Positions 51,013-59,823 of a stretch of 64,000 nucleotides of DNA are shown here, in pieces. Positions within the stretch are counted from its first letter, which is position 1, and every line of letters begins with the position of its first letter. The notes below the pieces were generated by a model. The model ran no database searches. It was not told the DNA's origin and saw only the letters and a program-made list of their open reading frames with translations. The stretch is from Selenomonas dianae (lineage in GTDB: Bacteria; Bacillota; Negativicutes; Selenomonadales; Selenomonadaceae). The position numbers were made by a program, and so were the translations under genes. The stretch lies in assembly GCF_030644225.1 (NCBI RefSeq), contig NZ_CP128650.1, positions 1,374,001 through 1,438,000 on the forward strand, written 5' to 3'.

Positions 51013-52635
51013 CAGAATATCCGCAATCTCGTCGATATTCTTCTTGCCGAAGTAAAGCTCCTCTCCCACGATCATGCAGGGAACACTCATGATGCTGTAC
51101 TTCTCCTTCAGTGCAGGGAAGTAGCGGATGTCATAGATTTCCGCGCGCACATCCGAACGCTCTGCGGCAATGCGCTGCACAGCCGCGACCACGTCGGGAC
51201 ACATCGTACAGGACAGCGACATGAGAACCTTTACGTCGGCGGGCGCAGAGATCCGCTCTATTTTCTCACGCGTCTCCTCACGCAGTTCCTGCCCGGGACC
51301 TGCCACATTGTAGAGCGCGAGAATGAACGAGTTGAACTCATGTCCGCCGGGAACAGCGTGGAAGGTAATGCCGCTCGACACGTCGTCACTTCGCAAAATC
51401 TCAAGCCCCGGCGCACCGTCCGCATCCGCGCGCACATCATAGCCAACCTTGTCGGTGAGATCCGCGAACTCGTCCATAAAGCCGCGCAGCTCACGCGAGA
51501 GGTCGCTGTCGTCATAATGCCCGACAATCTTGATCGGCGTGAGAAATTTATCAAAGACCGCCGTCAGCTGCTCGCGGATCTCGGCAGAGATAAAGTTTGT
51601 TTCATTCCCCTCCGCCTCTGCCTTCTCGATGGAGGTCTTGCGCTGCTCAAAACGCTTCGCATCCACCTCAGCACGGGCAAAGGCGGGAATCTTCAAACGG
51701 TCATGCAGTCCGGCGGCATGGCGCTCCGCTGCAACTGCCGCGATTGCACCGTCGGAGACCGCCGTCACAACCTGACGCAGCGTCTTGATGCAGACATCGC
51801 CCGCCGCAAAAACGCCCTTGACGTTCGTCTCTTTCTCCTCGTTCGTGATGACGTAGCCCTGCTCGTTCAGCGTAATCTGCTCGCGGAAGAGCCCCGTGTT
51901 CGGAACATAACCGGCAAAGACGAAAACGCCGAACGTCTCGCCCTCCTTTGCCATATAATGCTCGACCATGCCCGTGACCTCATCGCGGAAATCGGCATAG
52001 GAGATCATGGTCTCGCCGCCGACACGCTCCACCACCGTGTTGAAGCGAACCTTGATGTTCGGATAGTTCGCAAGCGCGTCCACCGCTGTCTGCGGGGCGC
52101 GGAACTTATCGCTGCGCACAAGGATCGTGACAGACTTTCCATAGCGTGAGAGGAACATACTCTCCTCCACCGCCGCAAGTCCGCCGCCGATGACGAAGAT
52201 GTCCATGCCCGTGAAGAACTCCGCATCACAGGTTGCACAGTAGGCGACGCCGCGCCCTTGGAACGTTTTCTCACCGTAGAAGCCGACCTTGCGTGGATTC
52301 GCCCCCGTCGCGAGAATGACGCTCAGAGCCTCCACCGTCCCCGCCGTTGTCTCAAGCTCCTTGATCTCCTGACCGAGCTTCAGTCCGATGACCTCCGCCT
52401 CGACGAACTCAGCACCAAAGCCGCGCGCCTGCTCCTCCATCTGTGCCGCCAGCTCGGAGCCACTGACCTTGCCCGTCCCCGGATAGTTCACAACATCGGC
52501 GGTAATCGTGATCTGTCCGCCGACCTTCTCCTTTTCAACGACAAGTACCTTGCACTTCGCACGCGCCAGATAGATTGCGGCGGAAAGCCCCGCAGGACCT
52601 CCGCCGACAATGACGGCATCATACATTTTATCCAT
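51001..52635 (-). CDS. Permuted AhpF: thioredoxin reductase fused to C-terminal tandem thioredoxin folds
   Basis: 544 residues from the ATG at 52635 (GAGG 7 bp upstream). Residues 1-310 are a FAD/NAD(P)H thioredoxin reductase-like module: VGGGPAGLSAA, redox CATC (133-136), and the second GGGLAAVE. Residues ~350-544 are two thioredoxin folds, the second with CTMC (476-479), equal to the N-terminal domain of AhpF but placed at the C-terminus. AhpF passes electrons from NADH to the peroxidase AhpC. ahpC lies directly upstream on the same strand (105 bp away, with a terminator between), supporting that partner. Confidence 0.87.
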   Translation of the reverse strand: MDKMYDAVIVGGGPAGLSAAIYLARAKCKVLVVEKEKVGGQITITADVVNYPGTGKVSGSELAAQMEEQARGFGAEFVEAEVIGLKLGQEIKELETTAGTVEALSVILATGANPRKVGFYGEKTFQGRGVAYCATCDAEFFTGMDIFVIGGGLAAVEESMFLSRYGKSVTILVRSDKFRAPQTAVDALANYPNIKVRFNTVVERVGGETMISYADFRDEVTGMVEHYMAKEGETFGVFVFAGYVPNTGLFREQITLNEQGYVITNEEKETNVKGVFAAGDVCIKTLRQVVTAVSDGAIAAVAAERHAAGLHDRLKIPAFARAEVDAKRFEQRKTSIEKAEAEGNETNFISAEIREQLTAVFDKFLTPIKIVGHYDDSDLSRELRGFMDEFADLTDKVGYDVRADADGAPGLEILRSDDVSSGITFHAVPGGHEFNSFILALYNVAGPGQELREETREKIERISAPADVKVLMSLSCTMCPDVVAAVQRIAAERSDVRAEIYDIRYFPALKEKYSIMSVPCMIVGEELYFGKKNIDEIADILGNR

Positions 52636-52698
52636 CAAAGCACCTCTTATTCACGTTTGAGATGAAGTTACAGAATCAATCAGCACTCCATAGGAAAA

Positions 52699-52728
52699 AG
52701 CACTTCGCAAGAAACCTCACGAAGTGCT
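52699..52728 (-). terminator. Terminator after ahpC
   Basis: 9-bp stem AGCACTTCG / CGAAGTGCT with a T run on the minus strand, between ahpC and the AhpF-like gene. Partial read-through is likely, since the two functions are linked. Confidence 0.65.
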
Positions 52729-52740
52729 CCGAACACGTTC

Positions 52741-53322
52741 TTAGAGTTTGCCGACGAGATCAAAACTCGGCTTCAGCGTCTTTTCACCCGGCTTCCAGCG
52801 TGCGGGGCAAACCTCATCGCCGTGCTTTGCGACGAACTGGAGCGCCTGCACCTTGCGGAGCAACTCCTGCGCGTTGCGGCCGACATTGCCCGCACTCACC
52901 TCATAGGAAACGATCTTGCCCTCGGGGTTCACAACGAATGTACCGCGCTCCGAGCGGCCATCCTCCTCGATGTAGACATCGAAGTCGCGTGCCAGCTTTG
53001 CCGTCGGATCTGCGAGCATCGGATAGGTCAGCTTGCCAACGAGTTCGGAACTCTCATGCCATGCCTTGTGCACGAAGTGCGAATCGCAGGAAACAGAGAA
53101 GATCTCGCAGCCGAGCTTCTCGAACTCAGCATACTGCTCCTGAAGATCCGCCAACTCCGTCGGGCAGACAAACGTGAAGTCCGCCGGATAGAAGAAGAAC
53201 ACGCTCCACTTGCCTGCAATATCCGCCTTTGTATACTGTGCGAACTCGCCCTGCGCTGCGCCCGCCTTCTTCTGGAAAGCGTCTACCTTGAAATCGGCAA
53301 TTTCCTTATTGATGAATGACAT
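52741..53322 (-). CDS. ahpC: Peroxiredoxin AhpC
   Basis: 193 residues from the ATG at 53322 with AAAGGAGG in front. Peroxidatic cysteine in TFVCPTELADL, resolving cysteine in GDEVCPARW, plus the FYPADF motif: a typical 2-Cys AhpC. Reduces peroxides with electrons from AhpF. Its promoter is near consensus and has a PerR-like box just upstream of the -35. Confidence 0.96.
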   Translation of the reverse strand: MSFINKEIADFKVDAFQKKAGAAQGEFAQYTKADIAGKWSVFFFYPADFTFVCPTELADLQEQYAEFEKLGCEIFSVSCDSHFVHKAWHESSELVGKLTYPMLADPTAKLARDFDVYIEEDGRSERGTFVVNPEGKIVSYEVSAGNVGRNAQELLRKVQALQFVAKHGDEVCPARWKPGEKTLKPSFDLVGKL

Positions 53323-53346
53323 GGAATATCCTCCTTTGATTGTAAC

Positions 53347-53371
53347 CAATCACTTTCGTTTCAAGTGATTG
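53347..53371. promoter_or_regulatory. Inverted repeat in the ahpC leader
   Basis: CAATCACTT-tcgtttc-AAGTGATTG, a perfect 9-bp inverted repeat between the ahpC promoter and its ribosome binding site. No T run, so an operator or mRNA hairpin rather than a terminator. Confidence 0.5.
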
Positions 53372-53393
53372 TATATGTCCTTTTGATGGGCTT

Positions 53394-53451
53394 ATCATAG
53401 CACAGCAGATTTTCCTTGTCAACAGAAATTTATACTTTTTAATAATTATTT
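53394..53451 (-). promoter_or_regulatory. ahpC promoter with adjacent PerR-like box
   Basis: Minus-strand TTGACA (53417-53422), 17 bp, TATGAT (53394-53399). TTTTAATAATTATTT (53437-53451) agrees with the PerR box TTATAATNATTATAA at 12 of 15 positions by eye (N counted) and lies 15 bp upstream of the -35. Confidence 0.65.
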
Positions 53452-53498
53452 TTAGTTAAATATTCTGTTCATCAAAAAGTCCCGCATCAGTTCACCCA

Positions 53499-54638
53499 TC
53501 AAAGCCTCATCTTAAAATCATCATAGCCGAATGTGCGCACCGTTTCCCATGTGCCGTTTGGAGCAACAGCAACGATATGCGGCAGCGGCATCCCGTTGAA
53601 CGTGTTGTTCTTCACCATCGTGTAGATCGCCATATCGCCAAAGACGACGCGATCCCCCACGGCAAGCGGAGCATCAAACGAATATGTGCCGATGGTGTCG
53701 CCCGCGAGGCAGGTCGGTCCCGCAAGCGTATATGTATGCGCTTTTTCCCCCGGCTCGCCCGCGCCGATGACGGGCGGACGATAGGGCATCTCGATCACGT
53801 CGGGCATGTGGCACGCGGCAGATGTGTTCAGGATGACATTCCCGTCCGCCTGCACATCGAGCACCTTGGCGACGAGGAAGCCCGCATTGAGCGCGACCGC
53901 CTCGCCCGGTTCGAGATAGACCGCGACGTTGTACGTCTCCTGTACGTGGCGAATGAGCCGCTTGAGCAGCGGGATGTCGTATCCCTCGCGCGTAATGTGA
54001 TGCCCGCCGCCGAAGTTCAGCCACTTCATCCCATGGAGATACGTGCCGAACTTCGCTTCCACTGCTTCGAGCGTCGCCGCAAGTGCGTCCGCCCCCTGCT
54101 CACAGAGCGTATGGAAATGCAGCCCGTCCAGACCATCGAGCAGATCGGCACGAAAGTCCGCAATCTTCACGCCGAGCCGCGAGTTCGGCGCACAGGGGTC
54201 ATAGATGGCGTGCTTCTGCGTCGAGCGCTCGGGGTTGATGCGGATGCCGCAGGATGCGCCCGCTGCACGCGCTGCCGCACCGAACCGCGCCCACTGGGCA
54301 AAGGAGTTAAAGACAATGTGGTCGCAGATCGAAGCAAGCTGTTTGATCTCGTCCTCCTCATAGGCGGGCTTAAAGACGTGGTTCTCTCTGCCCATCTCCT
54401 CCTGCGACAGCCGTGCCTCATAGATGCCGCTCGCCGTCGTACCCGCGAGATAACGCCCGATCAGCGGATAGTAGTGATACATGGAAAAGCATTTCTGGGC
54501 GAGCAGCACCTTTGCGCCCGTATCCTTTGCGACCTCGGCGAGGATTTTGAGATTCTTCTCCAAGAGTTCTTCGTATACGAGATAGGAGGGCGTCGGAACT
54601 GCGTTCCACTCCGCACGCCACTCTGCATATGTCGCCAT
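53499..54638 (-). CDS. nspC: Carboxynorspermidine/carboxyspermidine decarboxylase
   Basis: 379 residues from the ATG at 54638. PLP enzyme of the alanine-racemase fold: the cofactor lysine in LLAQKCFSMYHYYPL, and the LHFHTLCEQ, WLNFGGGHHITREGYD and EPGEAVALNAGF motifs. It removes CO2 from carboxyspermidine to give spermidine. Its start shares a base with the stop of the dehydrogenase gene (TGATG), so both steps of the pathway are translated together. Confidence 0.94.
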   Translation of the reverse strand: MATYAEWRAEWNAVPTPSYLVYEELLEKNLKILAEVAKDTGAKVLLAQKCFSMYHYYPLIGRYLAGTTASGIYEARLSQEEMGRENHVFKPAYEEDEIKQLASICDHIVFNSFAQWARFGAAARAAGASCGIRINPERSTQKHAIYDPCAPNSRLGVKIADFRADLLDGLDGLHFHTLCEQGADALAATLEAVEAKFGTYLHGMKWLNFGGGHHITREGYDIPLLKRLIRHVQETYNVAVYLEPGEAVALNAGFLVAKVLDVQADGNVILNTSAACHMPDVIEMPYRPPVIGAGEPGEKAHTYTLAGPTCLAGDTIGTYSFDAPLAVGDRVVFGDMAIYTMVKNNTFNGMPLPHIVAVAPNGTWETVRTFGYDDFKMRL

Positions 54639-55837
54639 CAGTCCACCAATACGGGGCTGTGGCTCTCCTGCCACGGCAGCCCCCACACATTCAGCGCCTC
54701 CATGAACGGATCGGGATCGAACTCCTCGACGTTAAACACACCGGGACGGCGCCACTTGCCCGTCATCACCATCATCGCGCCGATCATCGCAGGTACGCCC
54801 GTCGTATAGGCGACCGCCTGCGAACCGACCTCGGCATAGCACTTCTCGTGGTCACAGACGTTATAGAGATAGTAGTTCTTGTCCTTGCCGTCCTTCTTCC
54901 CACGGAAGATGCAGCCGATGTTCGTCTTGCCCTTCGTGCGCGGACCGAGGCTCGCGGGGTCGGGCAGCACCGCCTTGAGGAACTGCAAAGGAATGATCTT
55001 ATGCCCCTCAAAGTCGATCGGCTCGATGGAGGTCATACCCACGTTCTCAAGACAGCGCAGGTGCGTGAGATAGCTTTCGCCGAACGTCATAAAGAAGCGG
55101 ATGCGCTTGATCCCCTTGATATTTTTCGCGAGGGATTCGAGTTCCTCGTGGTGCAGGAGGTACATATCCTTCTGCCCAACCTCGGCAAAGTCATAGACGC
55201 GCTTAATCTCCATCGGCTCGGTCTCGACCCACGCGCCGTTTTCCCAGTAGCTCCCCTTCGCCGAGACCTCGCGGATATTGATCTCGGGATTGAAATTCGT
55301 CGCAAACGGATAGCCGTGGTCGCCGCCGTTGCAGTCGAGGATGTCGATGTAGTTGATCTCATCAAACTCGTGCTTCATCGCATACGCACTGAACACCCCC
55401 GTCACGCCGGGGTCAAATCCCGAGCCGAGCAGCGCCGTCAGTCCCGCCTCGCGAAAGCGGTCGGCGTATGCCCACTGCCAGCTGTACTCGAACTTCGCCG
55501 TGTCCTCCGGCTCATAGTTCGCCGTGTCCACATAGTGTACGCCCGCCGCAAGGCACGCATCCATGATGTGCAGATCCTGATACGGGAGTGCGAGGTTCAG
55601 CACCACATCAGGTCGAAAATCGCGGATGAGAGCCGTCAGTGCCGGTACATCGTCCGCATCCACAGCGGCAGTCCGAATCTTTGTCTTGCCACCGTCCAAT
55701 TTTTTCTTCAGCGCGTCACATTTCGACTTGGTACGCGAGGCAATGAGAATCTCCTCAAACACCTCCGGATTCTGACAACATTTATGCACGGCGACACTCG
55801 CTACGCCGCCCGCACCAATAATCATCGCTTTTCCCAT
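54638..55837 (-). CDS. Carboxynorspermidine/carboxyspermidine dehydrogenase
   Basis: 399 residues from the ATG at 55837 (AAAGGAGG upstream). Saccharopine-dehydrogenase fold with MIIGAGGVASVAVHKC at the NADP site. In operon with NspC it condenses putrescine (or diaminopropane) with aspartate semialdehyde, forming carboxyspermidine. This is the AdoMet-decarboxylase-independent route, used by many gut bacteria. A lysine-pathway saccharopine role is unlikely given the partner gene. Confidence 0.92.
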   Translation of the reverse strand: MGKAMIIGAGGVASVAVHKCCQNPEVFEEILIASRTKSKCDALKKKLDGGKTKIRTAAVDADDVPALTALIRDFRPDVVLNLALPYQDLHIMDACLAAGVHYVDTANYEPEDTAKFEYSWQWAYADRFREAGLTALLGSGFDPGVTGVFSAYAMKHEFDEINYIDILDCNGGDHGYPFATNFNPEINIREVSAKGSYWENGAWVETEPMEIKRVYDFAEVGQKDMYLLHHEELESLAKNIKGIKRIRFFMTFGESYLTHLRCLENVGMTSIEPIDFEGHKIIPLQFLKAVLPDPASLGPRTKGKTNIGCIFRGKKDGKDKNYYLYNVCDHEKCYAEVGSQAVAYTTGVPAMIGAMMVMTGKWRRPGVFNVEEFDPDPFMEALNVWGLPWQESHSPVLVD

Positions 55838-55878
55838 GGGAACGCCTCCTTTATCTATGTCCCCTATCATACAACAGG

Positions 55879-55910
55879 AACGGGATCACTGCAAGAGCAG
55901 TGATCCCGTT
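55879..55910. terminator. Hairpin AACGGGATCACTGC-aaga-GCAGTGATCCCGTT
   Basis: Perfect 14-bp stem, tetraloop AAGA, only weak T run. It stands just upstream of the dehydrogenase start on the minus strand, so it may be a leader hairpin instead of a terminator. Confidence 0.5.
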
Positions 55911-55987
55911 GATATGTTTGTCCGAACAAGGAGGAAAACCGGACGCATAGCAAGGGCTATGTGGAGGATCGCGGTCACAGTGCGGGC

Positions 55988-56034
55988 AAAAAAATGCGTC
56001 AAGATGGCAGTGCTGAATTTATCAGTGCTTCTTT
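55988..56034. repeat. Fragment of the dispersed palindromic repeat (reverse orientation)
   Basis: GCGTCAAGATGGCAGTGCTGAATTTATCAGTGCTTCTTT-type sequence equals the reverse complement of the left half of the full copies. Confidence 0.6.
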
Positions 56035-56067
56035 CAGCAGATTACGAATCCGTTTCTATGACAGAGC

Positions 56068-56096
56068 GATTGAATTGTGCTATAATAAATATCGTG
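56068..56096 (+). promoter_or_regulatory. Promoter of the GltD-like gene
   Basis: ATGACA, 17 bp, TATAAT, about 50 bp before the ATG at 56146. Limits read by eye. Confidence 0.6.
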
Positions 56097-56145
56097 TATT
56101 CAATATTTTAGATGCGTTGCGCTATAACGAAAGGAATCATCTACA

Positions 56146-57375
56146 ATGGCTGTTCACGTCATCAACGAATCCCGTCGCTGCCTCCAGTGCAAGAAGCCGC
56201 TCTGCCGCATCAAGGGCTGTCCTGTACAGACCAACGTGCCGGAGATGATCCGCCTCTTTCTTGACGGCAAAATCAACGAGGCAGGTGCGATGCTCTACGA
56301 CAACAACCCGATGAGTGTCTTTTGCTCGCTCGTCTGCGACCACGATGCGCAGTGCGAGGGCAACTGCATTCAGGGACGGCGCGGTGCACCGATCCAGATC
56401 TCAAGCATCGAGCACTACATTTCGGACACCTATCTCGACAAGCTCGTGCTTGAGCGAAAGTCCTACAACGGACACAACGTCGCCGTGATCGGCGCGGGCC
56501 CTGCGGGCATTGTCGTCGCGGTGAAGCTCGCACAGGAGGGCTACGGGGTAACGATCTTCGAACGGATGCAGCGCATCGGCGGAATGCTGCGCTACGGCAT
56601 CCCCGACTTTCGTCTGCCGCCCTCGACCCTCGACCGTTACGAGGAAAAACTCTACACGCTCGGCATCCACATCCGCCCAAACACGACGATCGGCGGCGCA
56701 CTCACGGTGGACGATCTCTTTCGCGACGGCTACGAAACCATCTTCATGGGGACGGGCGCGTGGCGTGCGAAGAGCCTCGGCATCCACGGCGAGACACTCG
56801 GCAACTGCCACTTTGCCGTCAACTATCTCCAGAACCCCGATGTCTACCACCTCGGCGATCGCGTCGCCGTCATCGGCTCGGGCAACTCTGCAATGGATGT
56901 TGCACGCACAGCAATCCGCAAGGGCAGCCGCTACGTGACGATCTACGCACGCCGCAACGGCATCTCTGCGAGTGACCGCGAGCTTGAGTATGCACTGATG
57001 GACGGCTGCGAGATCCAGTATGCCAAGGGCATTCACTCCGTCACGCCCGAGGGACCGATGCTGTATGACCGCGTTTTTGACGAGAACCAAAAGCTCATCA
57101 GCGAGGGCGAGCCCTACCTCATCCCCGCCGACAGCACGGTGATTGCGGCAAGTCAGGCGGCAAAGGACAAGATCGTCCGCACGACGACGGGCATCGAGCT
57201 CAACGAAAAGGGTCTCGTCATCGTCGATGAGAACGGCATGACAGGACGCGCCGGTGTATTCTCCGCCGGCGATGTCGTGCAGGGGCCGTGGACCGTCGTG
57301 CACGCAGTTCGGGATGCAAAGCACGTCGCTGAGGCGATGATCCGCTATATGGAAGAAAACAGCGCGACATCCTGA
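56146..57375 (+). CDS. GltD/NfnB-like NAD(P)H-dependent flavin oxidoreductase
   Basis: 409 residues. N-terminal 4Fe-4S region with CLQCKKPLCRIKGCPV and CSLVCDHDAQCEGNC, FAD site VIGAGPAGIVVAVKLA, second nucleotide site VIGSGNSAMDVART, and C-terminal GVFSAGDVVQGPWTVV. This is the small subunit type of glutamate synthase or NADH-dependent ferredoxin:NADP oxidoreductase. The usual partner (GltB or NfnA) is not adjacent, so its electron partner is open. AAAGGAATC precedes the ATG. Confidence 0.9.
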   Translation: MAVHVINESRRCLQCKKPLCRIKGCPVQTNVPEMIRLFLDGKINEAGAMLYDNNPMSVFCSLVCDHDAQCEGNCIQGRRGAPIQISSIEHYISDTYLDKLVLERKSYNGHNVAVIGAGPAGIVVAVKLAQEGYGVTIFERMQRIGGMLRYGIPDFRLPPSTLDRYEEKLYTLGIHIRPNTTIGGALTVDDLFRDGYETIFMGTGAWRAKSLGIHGETLGNCHFAVNYLQNPDVYHLGDRVAVIGSGNSAMDVARTAIRKGSRYVTIYARRNGISASDRELEYALMDGCEIQYAKGIHSVTPEGPMLYDRVFDENQKLISEGEPYLIPADSTVIAASQAAKDKIVRTTTGIELNEKGLVIVDENGMTGRAGVFSAGDVVQGPWTVVHAVRDAKHVAEAMIRYMEENSATS

Positions 57376-57429
57376 CGGAACGCACCGCGTCCCCGTCCGC
57401 CGCGCACAGTAAAAGCAAAGGAGACATCT

Positions 57430-57735
57430 ATGACCATGAACGATCGCGAGATCACCGATCTCGTAAGACAAATGGCCGCCCCGCCGAAGCCGCCCACCTA
57501 CGGCGAGGCAGAGGTGGAGGAACTCGTGCGGATGCACGCGGGCGGACGGCACAAGATGCGCAGCGAAGCCGAGATCCTCGCACGCTACAACCTCGGTCGT
57601 CAGCAGTACAAACAGCTCAAGTACAGTCATGAGAACAACCGTGAGCAGCAACAGATGCTCTACGCCGAGCTCAAGGTGCTTGGCTGGGTACTCGGGCGCA
57701 AAGAGCGCGATGTTGTCATGGAGATCAATAAATGA
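57430..57735 (+). CDS. Small hypothetical protein upstream of trpE
   Basis: 101 residues, no family recognised. Mostly helical and charged, with QMAAPPKPPTYGEAEVEEL followed by a KMRSEAEILARYNLGRQQYKQLKY stretch that could be a helix-turn-helix-like unit. No signal or membrane segment. AAAGGAG lies in front of the ATG, and its stop overlaps the trpE start by 4 bp, so it is part of the trp operon. Confidence 0.75.
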   Translation: MTMNDREITDLVRQMAAPPKPPTYGEAEVEELVRMHAGGRHKMRSEAEILARYNLGRQQYKQLKYSHENNREQQQMLYAELKVLGWVLGRKERDVVMEINK

Positions 57736-59234
57736 AGCTGAGTCTGACCAAAGAAGATTTTATCACAGCGGCGCAGACGGCAAACCTCGTTACCGTTTCC
57801 ACCGAGCTGACGATGGATCTCGATACCCCCGTTTCTATCTACTACAAGCTGGTCGGGGATAAAAACGGCTACATCATGGAGTCCGTTGACACAACACAGC
57901 AGCAGTTCGGACGTTACTCCTTCATCGGCGGCGACCCGTTCGTACACATTCAGGTCTTTGCGGACAAGCTGCTCGTGAACGAAAACGGTCAGAGGAAGAG
58001 CATCGCGGGTACGCCGCATGAAACGATGAGGCAATATGCCGCACGCTTTACCCCCACGCGCACGAATACGGAGGCACTTCCCCTTGTCCACGGCGGACTT
58101 GCGGGATACTTCACCTATGAAACGGCGGCGACGTTCGACCGCGTGCGCGGCGTGACCCTCGGTGCAGATCATCTGCTCGGACAGTTCATGCTCTGCCGCT
58201 ATCTTGTCGTCTACGATGCCCTGCGGAACAGTGCACAGCTCCACTACCTCGCAGACATCCATCCGGGTGAGGATGCAGGCGTGCTCTATGACACCGCTGC
58301 CGAGCGTCTTGCAGCGATGCGAAAGCGCCTTTCCGCACCGTTTTCCGTCCCCGCTGCCCAGCCGTCCAAACGCACAGCACCCGTTGACTTTATGGCGCAG
58401 TACAAAGAACCGCCTGCCGATTTCCTCGCGACCATCGAGCGCATCAAGGAACACATCTATGCGGGCGACATCTTCCAAGCGGTGCCCTCACTCCGCTTCC
58501 GCGAGAAGATCACGCGCCCCGCATTTCTCTTCTATCGGCGGCTGCGGCAGGTCAACCCCTCGCCCTATATGTTTTACTACAACTTCGGCGAGGTAAAGCT
58601 CGTCGGCGCATCGCCCGAAATGCTCATCAAGCTATCGGGCAGCACCGTCTGCACCTACCCCATTGCGGGTACGAGAAAACGCGGCAAAAACGACGAGGAG
58701 GACGCACTCCTCGCCGCCGAACTGCGTGCCGACGAAAAGGAGTGCGCCGAACACGCCATGCTTGTGGATCTCGCACGCAACGACCTCGGCCGCATCAGCG
58801 TCCCCGGCACGGTGCGCGTACCGAAGCTGATGGAGGTCGAACGATTCTCCCACGTTTCGCATATGGTGAGCAGCGTCGTCGGTGAGATTGCCCCCGGCTG
58901 CACGCCGATGGATGTGCTGCGCGCCACCTTTCCCGCAGGAACGGTCAGCGGCGCACCGAAGCTGCGTGCCATGGAGATCATTCACGAGGAGGAGCACGAG
59001 GATCGCGGATTCTACGCGGGTACGGTCGGCTACATGGACTTTCGCGGCAACATGGATATGTGCATCACCCTGCATACCATGTGCATTGAGAATGACGACA
59101 CGGCAATCATCCATGCGGGCGCGGGCATCGTCAAGGACTCCGTACCTGAGAAAGAATACATCGAGATCCTGCAAAAGGCAAAGGCGCTCTTCGAGGTCGT
59201 AGAGGAGGTGGAGAACAATGCTGCTTTTGCTTGA
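57732..59234 (+). CDS. trpE: Anthranilate synthase component I
   Basis: 500 residues. N-terminal regulatory half with YIMESVDTTQQQFGRYSFIG (the Ser in MES corresponds to the tryptophan-binding LLES), and the chorismate-binding half with YPIAGTRKRGKNDEED, ELRADEKECAEHAMLVDLARNDLG, and TFPAGTVSGAPKLRAMEII. Makes anthranilate from chorismate and glutamine-derived ammonia. trpG follows with a 17-bp overlap. No other trp gene is linked. PabB is less likely because of the MES motif and length. Confidence 0.9.
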   Translation: MKLSLTKEDFITAAQTANLVTVSTELTMDLDTPVSIYYKLVGDKNGYIMESVDTTQQQFGRYSFIGGDPFVHIQVFADKLLVNENGQRKSIAGTPHETMRQYAARFTPTRTNTEALPLVHGGLAGYFTYETAATFDRVRGVTLGADHLLGQFMLCRYLVVYDALRNSAQLHYLADIHPGEDAGVLYDTAAERLAAMRKRLSAPFSVPAAQPSKRTAPVDFMAQYKEPPADFLATIERIKEHIYAGDIFQAVPSLRFREKITRPAFLFYRRLRQVNPSPYMFYYNFGEVKLVGASPEMLIKLSGSTVCTYPIAGTRKRGKNDEEDALLAAELRADEKECAEHAMLVDLARNDLGRISVPGTVRVPKLMEVERFSHVSHMVSSVVGEIAPGCTPMDVLRATFPAGTVSGAPKLRAMEIIHEEEHEDRGFYAGTVGYMDFRGNMDMCITLHTMCIENDDTAIIHAGAGIVKDSVPEKEYIEILQKAKALFEVVEEVENNAAFA

Positions 59235-59823
59235 CAACTACGACTCGTTCACCTACAACGTGTATCAGCTGCTCACAAACCTCGGCGCAGAGGTCGAGGT
59301 CATCCGCAACGACGTGACAACCGTCGACGAGATTCGTGCAAAAAAGTACAAGGGCATTGTCATCTCCCCCGGCCCCGGACTGCCGAAGGATGCCGGCATT
59401 ACGGAGGATGTCATACGCGAGCTGGGCGGTGAAGTCCCGATTCTCGGCATCTGCCTCGGACATCAGGCAATCGGCGAGGTGTTCGGCGGGAGGATCGTCC
59501 GCGCCCCCGAGATCGTCCACGGCAAGGCATCCCCCATCCGTCACCTCGGTACGGGCATCTATCAGGGCATCCACGCGGGTACACGGGTTGCACGCTACCA
59601 CTCCCTCATCATCGAGCGCGAGAGTCTGCCCGACGTGCTTGAGATCACGTGCGACCTCGGCGACGGCACAATCATGGGCGTCCGTCACAAGACCCTCCCC
59701 ATCGAGGGCATCCAGTTCCATCCCGAGTCCATCCTGACCCATGACGGTCCTGCGCTGATGGAAAACTATCTGATAGGCATTGGTGTACTATGTGCGAAAA
59801 AAGATACGACAATATCCTTCTGA
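59218..59823 (+). CDS. trpG: Anthranilate synthase glutamine amidotransferase subunit
   Basis: 201 residues, class I glutamine amidotransferase. LLLLDNYDSFTYNVYQLL start, nucleophile cysteine in ILGICLGHQAIGEVFGG, and catalytic His-Glu in IQFHPESILT. Supplies ammonia to TrpE; may also serve PabB (amphibolic TrpG/PabA). Begins inside trpE. The HAD gene starts before its end. Confidence 0.92.
   Translation: MLLLLDNYDSFTYNVYQLLTNLGAEVEVIRNDVTTVDEIRAKKYKGIVISPGPGLPKDAGITEDVIRELGGEVPILGICLGHQAIGEVFGGRIVRAPEIVHGKASPIRHLGTGIYQGIHAGTRVARYHSLIIERESLPDVLEITCDLGDGTIMGVRHKTLPIEGIQFHPESILTHDGPALMENYLIGIGVLCAKKDTTISF

Larger units (their letters stand above)
55838..56145. other. 308-bp intergenic region: terminator, repeat fragment, promoter
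   Basis: Contains a perfect hairpin (55879-55910, stem AACGGGATCACTGC) located upstream of the carboxyspermidine operon, a reverse-oriented fragment of the dispersed repeat (about 55988-56034: GTGCTGAATTTATCAGTGCTTC), and a promoter for the GltD-like gene. 55911-55985 shows nothing recognisable and no supported reading frame. Confidence 0.6.
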
